DNA of 64,000 nucleotides, taken from the NCBI GenBank assembly GCA_004194705.1, contig SADC01000339.1, positions 248,001 to 312,000 on the forward strand, read 5' to 3'. The position numbers and the translations under genes were made by a program. The notes below the pieces were generated by a model. That model was given only the letters and a program-made list of their open reading frames with translations. It had not been told where the DNA came from and searched no databases. This stretch comes from Ditylenchus dipsaci (Eukaryota; Nematoda; Chromadorea; Rhabditida; Anguinidae). Shown in pieces: positions 1 to 11,429 of this stretch; positions within the stretch are counted from its first letter, which is position 1, and every line of letters begins with the position of its first letter.

Positions 1-112
1 TATTTGATTATTTTCTACCATTAAAGCTGCATTTAAAACTAGCTTTTCTGAAAGAACTGAAACCAAGAATCCTAGAAATTCTTTCAAGACTTAACTGCTG
101 GTTCAGTCTTAA

Positions 113-345
113 ATGGCCATGACCACCTGTTTTACAATTAGTCCCCGCCAATTCAAATTTTTTGCCTAATCATTCAACTTCTGCACGGATTTTCCAGCTC
201 GGTTTCTAACAAAACAAGGCCTAGAATTTAATTTTAGGTATAGTTTTGTTAGAAACCAAGTTGAAAAATTCGTACGTAAGTCCAACGATAAAGAAAAAAT
301 TTGAATTGGCGGGGTACAACCGTTGTCGGAGACGGCATTGCACCT
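113..345. mobile_element. TTAA-flanked palindromic MITE
   Basis: The element is a near-complete palindrome flanked on both sides by TTAA (109-112 and 346-349). Its ends read ATGGCCATG and GGCATTGCACCT, and its arms share the GAAACCAAGTTGAAAA segment with the copies at 30319-30550 and about 51417-51655. TTAA duplication is typical of piggyBac-type transposases; the assignment is inferred because there is no coding sequence. It lies just upstream of the first coding exon. Confidence 0.8.
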
Positions 346-481
346 TTAAGAGCCAAAAAAGCCACAAAGCATGGCAACATAGAGCAAAAATTTGTTATTC
401 GTTTTATTCCTATAAAATATGGGCAAATATTTTGTGCTTAAGCAAATTTTTTGAAGCACAAATACTAATTGCTTTTTTCAG

Positions 482-1496
482 TGATTAATTGTCAATCCAT
501 AGTTTGTATGAGTACAAAATATCAAGCAGTTATTCCTTTGTACGTAAAACTAACAATTAGTGGCGTCAACCTAGCAGGCACAGCTTACTTCATGAATGCT
601 CTTAGATTTATCACTACTAAAAGTGTGGTAAGTGTTTCATTTAAAAATTTGACGGATTAGCCAGTTAGCCAAGATTTTTTTTTAAATTTTTGGTGCTTTT
701 TTAACCGAAGCGGGCCTAGTTCCTCCGGGGCGTGAAGAGCAGTTCGGTGCTAAAAATGGGGCAGGGTACGAGACGCCCTGGAGCCTCTCTATTTATCTTA
801 CGCTATGCAATAAAAATTAAATTGTCAAAAGTTTTATTTTGAAAATTAGTGTTACAAACTGCTTTGAAGCATAATAATAGCTGAAAAAACTGTCGTTACT
901 GCTTCATGACCCAGTGCAGAGCGGTCCGGGATGCCCCGGACATCGGGCGGAGATAATTTGGGTTGTGGGGCAATTCCGGGGCGGTGTTCTGGAAATCGCT
1001 GGGGCGTAGAGCGGTGCCGGGGCAAAAATTGCCTGCTTACCCATTACTGGATATGACCTGAAATAGGGTGGTTGCTATTTGAGATCTTGTGACCCCATCT
1101 GAAAGTCATAAGTCGGCAACCAAGTATCTTTTAAAAATTATGTTCTGGGATTTAGGTTTCTGAGATATTTTTTAGCTCCTATTGCAGAAAAACCAATTAG
1201 TGAAAATAACAGTAACTACAGAAATTATACTGAATATCACCCCTACAGTGACAACTCAAATTTACAATCAAGTATGAAATATTTCTGCCAGTTTTTTCCA
1301 AGTTTTTTTTGAATTTCAGATTGTCGGAGAGTCTTTGACTGTAATTTTAGGTCAATACAACTTTGTCTTTGTTATTTTGGAAGCAGCTATAGCAAGCATT
1401 TTGTACTCTGCAGCTTTATTAAAACAAAAAAGATCTGCATCGCAAGAAGAGCAGGACACCCACGTCTTTTCAAGCAGAACTATAAACGTTAATTGA
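482..1496 (+). CDS. C-terminal exons of a multipass membrane protein, chemoreceptor-like
   Basis: Two exons can be joined: 482-627 (acceptor TTTTTTCAG, donor GTG|GTAAGTG) and 1320-1496 (acceptor AATTTCAG, stop TGA). The join keeps phase 0 and gives about 107 residues. The first exon holds one hydrophobic stretch around NLAGTAYFMNALRF. The second holds a long hydrophobic helix (VFVILEAAIASILYSAALL) followed by a charged tail rich in Gln, Ser and Glu. A last helix plus a short polar tail is what nematode serpentine chemoreceptors look like at the C-terminus, but no family-defining motif is visible, so the class is open. The N-terminal exons lie left of the window. The 692-nt intron shows no recognisable gene. 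Confidence 0.6.
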
Positions 1497-4400
1497 TTGC
1501 TCTACAGGGCCAGTCATAATTACACCGTAATCATTTTTTGCTTCAAATTGTGTTTTGACTTACATTTTTTTAACAAATCTACTGCATTTTCTTTTAACAA
1601 AAGACCTCCTTTCTCATAAAAGACACCCCACCCCCTATATTTTGACTACGCTTTAAAAGTTAAGGCCATTTACGATTAAATATTTCAAAAATTTTAGGAA
1701 ATCAAAAAAAATAAGACCCGGGTCTTTTATTAGATGAAATACGGTAAGATTTTTTCGACTAAAATGTAGTTGAGAGTTTTATATACACTAATACCTGCAA
1801 GCTCAAAAAAATCGACTAGGGCGCCGGGGCTTCCTAATCAAGGGAGGGGGCTTCCTAGCCATCCTGGTGTCGGCGCCTAAAAAGAGGCGGCGCGAGAGTG
1901 TATGATATATGTTTGACGTTAAAAAGTTTTCTTGTGGCCACCAGGATCTAAGTTTAATGCGGAAAACATACTGTTAAAGCTTAAAAATGTCAAAAAATGT
2001 TTAAAAAATCCAGGACTGCGGCGAGTACCCAGAGCTAGGCGTCAGGGCGATTGGTGCCAGCGCCCGAAAGTGCTTAAATTTTGCCTGGCGCCGGCGCCCA
2101 TTCAGGTATGAATACGCTATTGCATATAACATGATTAGCAGTCATTACTAAAATATAAGTCAAAATATAGGTCGAAGCGGGTCCGCGACAATTCGCCTCC
2201 GGGCCGATTCGCCTCCCGGGACAATTCGCCTCCAGGGACAATTCGCCTCCGGTACAAAAAAGTAGTAGAAGTAGTCTTTGAAAAGTCACAGTCATTATAC
2301 CACATTCAAACCCTTATTTTTGACGTGAAATTGTGTGGTAAATCCTGTTTGATAGGACCGAAACCGCGATTTCACCCATCCGAACCCCAAAACCCAGGGT
2401 AGGTACCTTCTGGTCAGGTGAATGTTCATGTGGATGGCCTGAAAATTTGAAAAAAAATTAAATCGAAAACCAACCATGCTATCAAATGTAAAATCAGGCT
2501 CTATATGTGTTCGTGGAACTCCCAAAAAAATTTTGCCTTGGTCCCCCCTGTTGTTTTTTTTTCGTAATTTTTTGAAATTTGTGCCTTGGTCCCCCTGTTG
2601 ATTTGTTTTGATATTTTTTTTCAAAAGTCTTAAAAAGTATCAAACAGCCAAAAACCTTTTTTTAAAGTATGTGAGCCCTTGTCCATTTACTACGGTGGAC
2701 AGAAAGGTGAACTTCCATTGAATTAGGGGTCGGCCGAAGGCCGGCCAGGTAAAAAAATCATTAAAGAGAAAAATTCCTTAAAGGGTTTTTTACCTGGCCG
2801 GCCTTCGGCCGACCCTTAATTCAAAAAATTACGAAAAAAAACAACAGGGGGACCAAGGCAAAATTTTTTTGGGAGTTCCACGAACACATATAGAGCCTAA
2901 AATCATGTGGGGAATCAGGTTTGATAATATCAAAATTTTGAGTTCACTGAACCGATCCCCACAATTAGAGGTAGGTATCCCTCGTCCAGGTGTATATTCA
3001 TTAACGGGCGTTAAGCGAATCGATCCGCACCAAACTGATCCATACCGAATTGGTCCACACACAAAATGGTCCACACTTTCAAATTTGTACATTTTGAAAA
3101 ATTTTGTAGTCTGAACCGACCAAATCAAGTGGTCGTCCACTTGGAGATTTTTTTTTACTTTTTGGGTTCCAAAACCTATTTTCTGGACTAACTCGGGAAT
3201 GCTGAAGATGGTTTGATAGTGGTGAAATGCCGTTTTGTAAGCTATTTTCTAGTTTTGGCAAATTCAATCATTTCCCAATAATTTAAAAATACCATACAAA
3301 ACCTTCTTTTACTATTATCGAACCATCTTCAGCATGCCCAAATTGGTCCAGAAAACAGGTTTCGGAATATGAAAACGTAAAAAAAAATTTGCACCAAATT
3401 GACGACCACTTGATTTTGTTGTACTCAGGTAGTGTAGTGGTACCCGGATAGTAATATTTTCGTCTTGTAAAGAACTTTCAAAATTTATGATCCAACTTTA
3501 ATTCTACTGGACAATCCATGCACTAACTAAACCATGTGGTTGTCCACTTGGATCAAAAGAAAGGCAGCTAAAGTTGGTTATAGCCTGATCAATTTTGAAG
3601 TCAAATAATTGTTGTTTCATTTATCTGAGCAGGGTAAGAATGCCTTTATGAACAGGGAGCAATTGTCCATTTTATACAGGTTGGACCTGTATACATGTAC
3701 AGGTTGGACCACCTAAATAAACCAGGTGGACAACAACATGAGAAAATAAGGGCGATTAGGTGATAAATTGACAAAAATGTTATAAAAATTAATGCAATAC
3801 AACTACAATATTACCCTTTCTGCAAAAATAGAAACTAAGGATAAGCTTATTGTTCATGGAGTGAATGGACAGACTGAACAGGAGATAAAAAATGTAATTG
3901 GAGGCAAATTGTCCCGGAGGCGAATTGTCCCGGAGGCGAATCGTCCTGGAGGCGAATTGTCCTGGAGGCGAATTGTCCCTGGAGGCGAATCGGCCCGGAG
4001 GCGAATTGTCCTGGAGGCGAATTGTCCGTGTCCCGGTCGAAGCCCCATTGACCTTTACGGGGCATTATTTTAGCTTGGCCTTCCTGTTGATTTTTTCTTG
4101 GAAAATGCCTTGGTCACCCTGTTGTTTTAAAAGGTATCATGGTTAAGGTAATCACCGTATTTATTCTAATAGAAGCACAGTCTCTAATAGACGCAAACCC
4201 CTTTTTTGACTAAGATTTCAGAAAAAAGGGCGTTTTCGATTGACAATTTCGATATCTTCGGTCATCAAAAAAATAGACGCAAATGCGCTTCTAAAAGAGT
4301 AAATACGGTATGTTAACTATGATCACCATAATTACACTATCAGGGAAGACCAAGGCCTTTTTCAAGAAAAAACAACAACGGGGAGACCAATCTACAAGTA

Positions 4401-5884
4401 ATATTCCGTAAAGTCAATAGGGCCCAAAACACAGTTCGAAACGAAAACAAATGTCAATGTTATTTCGAATAGCCCTAAATTGTGATAAATTTTCGGACAA
4501 TGTATTTTATGAATAAATAAAGAATAACCTCACCATGAAATTAAATGTAACCTCGTACAACGACATTTTTTATGACCGAAAATTCATCCTGACACAAACA
4601 AATGGCTGAACAAAATTGGACATCTCTAGTTTTTTACTTGTTTGAGCTCAGGCTCAGCTTTAGGCGCAAGATAGTGACAGTGAGGAAGGGGGACTATCAT
4701 TCAGGTTTTTTAGTTTTTTTTTGCTTTTTTCAAATATAATACAAAAGTTTTTATTTCGATTTCTTCATTCTTTACTCAAAATAACACCCTTTTTTGTTGT
4801 GACCTATTTATCTGCTGTGTGTCAGTGATCCTAATTGCATTCCACTGATTTCCTTTCTTCAGAAAATTATGTTTTATTGCTAAACTAATTTATTTTTTGG
4901 TTTTGTTTGTTTTATTATAAACAGTTATTACAAATAAAATAAAACCCTTGTAAGCTGTTTGAAATCGTAAAAAAAGTAATGAAAAAAATCTAAAATATTT
5001 TAGTGTTAGCTAGGGTTGTGAAACGGTAATTTACCGGCGGATTACCAATACGTAAAAAAACCTGTAAAAACTGGTAAAATTCTTTTCATAAAAATTTCTT
5101 AATTGGTTAACTATTTGAAAACTATTTAACTACTAGGGTGACTGGCGCCTTAAGATGCGCTTTTCAAAAGATATGTTTTTAGCGCGCCGGTTTTTATCAT
5201 GGCGCCCCTGATTAACAGCATCACTTCTAATTACTTACCACCCACCCTCAGCGCTAACCCACACTTCAGGTATCCTGCCTGGGAATACTTCACTACCTTC
5301 AATGTTGGGTACGCTCATGCGCAGCTACTACCTCTCATCACGACACTACAGTGACCCTGTGGTCAAAGTGTTGTAAGAACCACTATCTATGTAACACCTG
5401 ATTACTACCATCTGAGTGATACAACTTAGACACCACCACCTCGGTAAAAAAGCCTTTTCGGATTCATTAGTTGAATGCCTTTTCAGGTGGGAGAATGGTA
5501 GTTAACTTCCCTGTCTGAAGTTTACTAATTTTTTAAAATCAGTTTCCTAACTAATCATAAAGAAGAAATAAGGTTTGCTGCCGTTAGGATTCGAACCCAT
5601 GACCTTGAAACAGAAAAAATTTTAATTTCTATCAAAAATTTTTATAGTTTTTTTCACATTTGATAGTTTGTGGATGCTCGTTGTCCAACATATTTAATTT
5701 TTTCATTATAGACCCTATACTCAAACGAAAGAAGAGACTCTGCAGCTTTTCCTTTTCTTTACAGAATTAAGAATAGAAGTAAAAAAGTTGGGTAACAGAG
5801 CATTGAAACTTAGAAAACCCAAAAATTGGCCTGAAATTGATTTTAAATTAAAAGGCTAACTCTGATGCGCTTTTTTTGTTTTAA
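1497..5884. other. Repeat-filled intergenic stretch, no gene seen
   Basis: No coding exon could be supported here. The stretch holds the inverted minisatellite arrays and palindromes listed separately (2176-4031), a CCGTATT-type MITE near 4154-4309, and a minus-strand tRNA-like fragment near 5579-5605 with only a B-box-like GGTTCGAATCC. Confidence 0.6.
2176..4031. mobile_element. Foldback-like element ending in inverted 15-bp minisatellite arrays
   Basis: An array of the unit GGACAATTCGCCTCC (about 5 copies, 2176-2256) faces an inverted array of GGAGGCGAATTGTCC (about 9 copies, 3896-4031). Between them are nested inverted repeats: 2500-2580 against 2825-2905 (around TTCGTGGAACTCCC), a GC-rich hairpin at 2706-2823 (GGTCGGCCGAAGGCCGGCC), and 3180-3400 (around CTGAAGATGGTTTGA). 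Terminal inverted repeats made of tandem short units resemble Drosophila FB elements. The boundaries are approximate and no target duplication was identified. Confidence 0.55.
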
Positions 5885-6106
5885 AGGACCATACTTGTCG
5901 ATTACAATGGGAATTTGGCAAATTCAAATGCGCGCGGGACACTTTTTTTACTCCGAATTCATTTTTTAAATCATTTATTATGTATTAACAGAAACTTTCA
6001 TATACCAACAACATATAATTCCAAAAATATTTTTGGAATAAAAAAAAAGTGTCCCGCGCGCGTTTGAATTTGCCGAATTCCCGTTGTCATCAACAAGTAT
6101 GGTCCT
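5885..6106. mobile_element. TTAA-flanked MITE
   Basis: The terminal inverted repeat is AGGACCATACTTG followed by GGGAATT and GTGTCCCGCGCG segments in both arms. It is flanked by TTAA at 5881-5884 and 6107-6110. The 7185-7805 copy shares the AGGACCAT end. Confidence 0.85.
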
Positions 6107-6287
6107 TTAATGAGCTATTTTCTGCTTTTTCGGATGGATGGATCGTGGTTTTGATATTTGGAAAATTTTAACGCTTGTTCAGTAATTCACCAGTAAATTA
6201 CATGCAAAAATTTTTTAATTTTACAGCTCTATTGTTATCTGATTCATCCAGTCGCAAAAAAAATTTAAGCTATTTTTTAGTGATTAA

Positions 6288-9200
6288 ATGCGGGTTTTCT
6301 TTTTGCAAATATTTTTATTTCTACTATCTTTTTCTTTTACTTTTTCCTCTGATCCAAAAGCTAGCCCTAAAAAGCTAAGAAGAAAATGCTTTGCTAGGGT
6401 GAGTTTATTTCATTACTTTTTTAAAATACAAAGACAGGGTTCAGAAAGCTGCTGGCTCTCCCACCTTTGTCTCAGACAACAATATTGAGGATGAGCATGA
6501 ACAAACCGGTCCTACTGCTAGTTCGTTTAGGTAAATCTATACAGTTTGTCCAATCCTGATGTCCGACATTTTTAAAAGTATTTGATTTGTCAACCTAATC
6601 CGAAATATAGCAAGAGCTCTAACTTTGCTGATCTTTTTCGAAAAATGTCATGATTTATTAGACCTTTACGAATCTAGGCCGAAAAATTGTCAGACCCTAG
6701 GCAACACAAATTTGTGGTTTGGCCTTTATCGAAGGTTGACCGTACTCTAACTTTTCTGCGGATACAATCGAGTCTCAATTTAACGATACTCATGGGGCTT
6801 GGAAATAGTGCCGTAAAACTGCGGTGAAGTCGAGACTTGAGTGCAGGTTTAACCAAATTTATTAAGGGTAGCTCAGCAAGACGTGTACTTGTGGCCAAGT
6901 CTGACTGAGCCAGAAAAGACCGTGATTCGTCAATCTTTTCAGCAGATCGCCAGAAGAACTTGCATCAAGTAGCTGTTTTTTATAAAAACAAAGATAAAAT
7001 CACACTAATACTTTATTTTTCAATCAGATTTAATGAGCTAGCCTACAAACCCTGGTACGATGCTTCCAGATGGGAAGAAAACAAACCCTATGTAGTTATC
7101 AGAAAAAGCAATAAATTTGCAGGTATGTAAAAAAAATTAAAGCTTTTATTATGAATAACGTTGTCTATGAAATCAAGTGCTTAAAGGACCATGCAACTTG
7201 ATAAGCACAGCAATTTGGAAATTTTAAATTCGCGCAGGACCACCCTAATTTTGTCAATAATATTTTCGAACTGTTTTTTGTTTGCATGTAAAATTTTTTC
7301 AAAATATAGAACCGTTTACTAGTCGAGCCCAAAGTTGCTCGACATTGCCAGATCGGACGACTTATCCTACTTTCACTGCACCATAATTACTTACCGTATT
7401 TTCTCTATTAATTACCCGGGTAATTATTTTTCAACCCCTGAAAAATCGAAAAAAAAAATATTTCGATTTTGAGATTTTTGGGTGCTCAACCGAAATCTAA
7501 AAAGTGGAATCAACTAAGTTCGTGGTGATTAAGAAATCGCAAAAACTAGATTTGCAAAATAATTTTTTTGAGCTGAGATACAGGGTGCCTATGGGGGTAA
7601 TTAATAGAGAGGAGGTAATTATTAGAGGGGGTAATAAATAGAAAAATACGGTACATGGGTTGATTTTTAAATTTACTCATGAATAGAGTTCAAATTTTTA
7701 ACAAACACAAAAAAATTAATTCAAAAACATTATTGACAAAATCAGGGTGGTCCCGCGCGAATTCAAAATTTCCAAATTGCTGTGCTTATCTAGTTTCATG
7801 GTCCTTCAATCTTTTGATTTCTATTATTTTTTTTCGAAAAGAAAAGTATTCAAACTTTAGCTCATATTTAGCTCACAAACTTTAGCTCATCATATTTTTA
7901 TAGGGTTGTCGAGTCGAGTACTCGAAATAGATTTATTTCCAGTGCAATTCGAAATTTTTCGAGTTTCAAGTACCGAGTCAAGTACTCGAAAATTTTGAGT
8001 TTAAAGCGTGGAATTTAATAATCGAAAATGTGCTGGTGCACCACATTTTTTCTTTTTGGCGGCTTTCCTACGCCTTACAAACTTCAAATGATTAATTTTT
8101 TTTCCAAAATTTCGACCGAAAATTTCACTCAAAATCCAGTAATTTCGAGTGATATTCAAAAAATTTTCGAATATCGAGTCGAGTGCTCGAAGATCTCGAG
8201 TGCTCGACAACCCTATATTTTTATTAGAACTTTTTGTACCAAAAATTTAGCCAAACATACTAATTGTTTCATTTAGGCTACTCTGACAACATTATTGAAG
8301 ATGTGAACAAACGATCTCTATTATACATAACTGACACTGCTCTCAACAATATGGAAATGGGCAATAGTAGTAGAGGCATGGTCATGGCACAGCTCTTGAG
8401 ATTCATGGGTATCGATTTTCTGACTCTATCCTATTCGCTGGCTCAGTTTTATTATGCTTTGGTCCCACTTGCTGTCTTGTGCTTAAGTGTAGGCAGTGAT
8501 GTCCCGTTTACACAAATGAACGACTTTTACGTGTAATTTTGTGTATTAGGCGATTAATCAAATCAAAACAGTTCAATATTATATTACAATTGTGTAATCA
8601 ATTGTAAGCAACCAAAATGTTCATTACAATCGTGGAATCAATTGTAATCAATTAAGTTTTTCGTTCAGAATTGTGTAAGCAATTGTGATCAATAAACTAT
8701 TTAGGCGCTACTCGGTTATACCCCTCCCCCATAGTGCTCCTCGGGAATACCCCCCCCCCTCCCAATCCTAGGAGCTACTCGGTTATACCCCCCCCCCTAA
8801 ATCAAGATTTTTAGGAGTGGTCAAAACTCATTTTTAAGCAATAATTTTTATAAAAGGAGCAGAAAAGTGATATTAATAGGGCTGTATCGGGAGGGAAAAG
8901 AACAAAACAGGGGCCACTTCTATAGAGCCTATAAGTACCAAAGAGTATAAATTCTCTGAGCGTTGAAGTGCAAAACAATTTTGAAAACAGTTGAAAAGTG
9001 CAAAACAATATATTTGCAATTTTGATTATTTTTATGCAAAAAATTATTGGTATTGAAACATGGAAAAAATGTTGCCTTGGTCCCCAAGCTGATTTGTTGG
9101 TGGGGGTCAAGGTTAATTGAGTGGTGGGGGTAAAGTGCTCCGGATTTGCGTTTTCAATTGTGCAATTAAAAGTAATCAATTGAAATTTCGTTATCAATTG

Positions 9201-11429
9201 CAAGATTGATTGTGATTTTTTAAATGATCGTTTACATATGTGTAAACATTTACAATCAATATGAATGATCATTTTCGTTTATTTACTCAAAAGATATTGC
9301 AAACAAAATTACTCGAATCAATTAAGGAAAGAAATTTAGTGCGAAGTACGACGAAAAAAGAATTGATTTGAGTAATTTGTTTACAATTTGTTTTAAGTAA
9401 ATAAACAAAAACGACAATTGACAATTTGATAATAAATGTGTACACAAATGTAAACGATCATTTGAAAAATTACAATTAATTCAACAAGTGAAAACGAAAA
9501 TTCAAATAATTACAATTAATTACATAATTGTAAACGAAAGTTCCCTTGATTTCAATTGATTACACAATCGTAACCAATTGAAATCAATCTTAAAGGGCAT
9601 GCCCGTGCCCGACACGGAAAAAAGGCGGGGACCAGCACTTTTTTTCTTTCTCGATCAAGTTTTACATGCATACGCATTCAGCTTTTTTAAGTTTTCTGCC
9701 TAGTTTTTAAAAGTAGTATAGGGTCATTAATATTGAATTTGACGCAAAACGAGTGAAAAATAGAACGATTCAAAAAAAATTGCTGGTCCCCGCCTTAACT
9801 TTTTGAAACGCACGGGCATGCCCCTTTAAACTAAAATTAATTAATTGTAAATTTTAGTAATCGTTTGAATTGTAAACGGGACATCACTGGGTGTAGGATA
9901 AACAGTACGTCTTTACATACGCTGATTTTTCCTCAGCTTAATCACTAGTCAACACCATAGTGACTGCGATAAGCGGAAACTGTACGGTGTCTTGTTTGCC
10001 GTCTTAGCGCTTTTCGCCGGCCGTTGACCGGCCGTCCCTATTTTTTGCGTATATAAAAATATAAGACACATACAACCATATAAAAAGAACGATTATTTAA
10101 GGGACAACTAAAATTTTAGAAGGGGTTTCCTGATGCCGACTGAATACCGGTTCAGTCCACGAAAGAATATTTTACAGAGCGGAAGTTGAAGTTTTCGCTC
10201 TGTCCTATACCGGACGGCAGTTGTTCGACCGCCTCACTTTTCGGGGCGTGTGGACGGAGACGGTGCGGTCACTATGGTCAAAATAAGGAGCTCGACCAAG
10301 AAAGAAAACAAAGTAAAAGGTTCCGTCGATATGATAGGGTCGATTTTTATAGATAAAAATGTAGGAGCCTACCCTTAATGGGTGTTTTTGCCCTTGGTCC
10401 CCGGCTGTTTTTTTGTTATTTTCAAGACTAAGGCAAGGATAGGCCATGTTAGTACAGACTTCTAATTAAGTTTGAGATATGTTTGAGCTTTTCCTAATAT
10501 ACGCTGGCCATTGCCTAAGTGTGGCGACAGCCTTCGGGCGGTCCAATTCCTCGGCTTCCACACACAGAATTTATAGGTCGAGTGCGCGGTTGTATAAGTA
10601 AGAAGCTTTGAGGTACTTGGAATAGGTGGGGAGGGTAGCTTTAGATAGAGGATATTTGGCCTAGCAAATTTACTTTAAATAAATCGATAGCCTTTATTTC
10701 TTCTTCTTTTCTTTTCTATTTACAACAATCTTATAGACATCTTTATTCCTACATCTTTCTGCCCAACACTTTTCCAACATATTGATTGCTTTAGCTATAC
10801 GCAGCTGCCTACCTGGACTACAGTCAGAGACTGTAGACCAGAAATACAGACACCCAGGCTTTACGTACTTCAAATAAATATGTTTTGATCTTCCCCTGCA
10901 TAAGCCTTAGCTTAAAAAATCACAAAAAATAACAGGGGGACCAAGACAAAAAACCCTCCCATTGAGAGATAGAGCCAAAATTTTAGATAAACTAATGATT
11001 ACTTCAATTTTTGGTTCAGGCTATAGAGAAGAGCACCTTAGACCAGATGCAGCATCCTACCTTCAACCCAATGTACCAGGTGCTCACCTGACTCCCCAAC
11101 CTATGGCTCAGTACTCCAATGAGCAATTGCAATGGCCGTTTGATCCGGAGAGCGTGACTATACCATCTAGTGTTAGGAAAAGCCATCATTTGACGATCTA
11201 CTGTCAGGCCAGAAACGATGGAGATATTGGGCTGGGCAGAGGACTGGCTTATTGACTAGGTTTTTTTTAAAAATAACTATATTTTGAGCGATGGAATGAT
11301 GCTTGTTGCGCGTATTCTAGATGGGATGCGGTCAAACTAAACAGTATGTACTGCCCTCAAGAAGTGGGTTATGCAGATCCAAGGCTTGGACCATGTGTTT
11401 TGCCTAGGAAAGCCAAGATTGCTGGATAA
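6288..11429 (+). CDS. Small secreted protein, family unknown
   Basis: The proposed exons are 6288-6398, 6445-6530, 7028-7122, 8277-8408, 11020 to about 11171, and 11289-11429. The first five keep phase through GT-AG junctions (for example FAR|KAAG, SSF|R, KFA|GYS, RFM|GYR). The protein starts with a signal peptide (MRVFFLQIFLFLLSFSF); a polar linker is followed by a central region containing KPWYDASRWEEN and ends with a cysteine-containing tail (NDACCAYSRW). An acceptor-like TATTTTTTAG lies 7 nt before the ATG. Intron 3 holds a TTAA element and a hAT-like element. Intron 4 (2.6 kb) holds another hAT-like element with a TTAA element inside it. The exon 5 to 6 junction is weak: the downstream frame is open and codon-like, but the donor is uncertain. 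I do not recognise the family. Ends without the last exon, at the stop near 11255, are also possible. Confidence 0.55.
7185..7805. mobile_element. TTAA-type MITE with a nested TA-flanked MITE
   Basis: The arms AGGACCATGCAACTTGATAA and the matching right end (ATGGTCCT at 7798-7805) are flanked by TTAA on the left and a degenerate TCAA on the right. Inside is a second element, 7394-7651, with CCGTATTTTC ends flanked by TA. That inner element is nearly the same as the one at 56371-56629, which shows it was a separate insertion. Confidence 0.75.
7901..8215. mobile_element. hAT-like non-autonomous element
   Basis: The ends are TAGGGTTGTCGAGT and its inverted copy, and the interior is full of CGAGTACTCGA motifs. 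An exact 8-bp duplication, TATTTTTA, lies at 7893-7900 and 8216-8223. The same family occurs at 43728-43904. Confidence 0.85.
8494..9889. mobile_element. Long hAT-like foldback element carrying a TTAA MITE
   Basis: The ends are CAGTGATGTCCCGTTTACA and its inverted copy, flanked by AGTGTAGG and GGTGTAGG (7 of 8 bases match). The interior is AT-rich with many ATTGTAATCAATTG motifs in both orientations. A TTAA-flanked MITE sits inside at 9594-9825. The element lies in intron 4 of the secreted-protein gene, so the longer open frame running from exon 4 to 8536 is read-through into transposon. Confidence 0.75.
9594..9825. mobile_element. TTAA-flanked MITE (AGGGCATGCCCGTG family)
   Basis: It is flanked by TTAA at 9590-9593 and 9826-9829. 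Its ends are AGGGCATGCCCGTG and CACGGGCATGCCCCT, with GCGGGGACCAGCA subterminal repeats. The element at 37516-37747 is a close copy along its whole length. Confidence 0.9.

Noticed and set aside
3792..4146. Open frames with ELSRRRIV-type peptide repeats
   Set aside because: They translate the 15-bp minisatellite; the unit length is divisible by three, so all frames stay open.
5575..5610. Minus-strand tRNA gene
   Set aside because: Only a B box and part of an acceptor side are present; no A box or foldable 5' half is found.
8409..8536. Continuation of the secreted-protein exon to a stop at 8536
   Set aside because: From 8494 the sequence is inside a hAT-like element, and a phase-correct donor exists at 8408.
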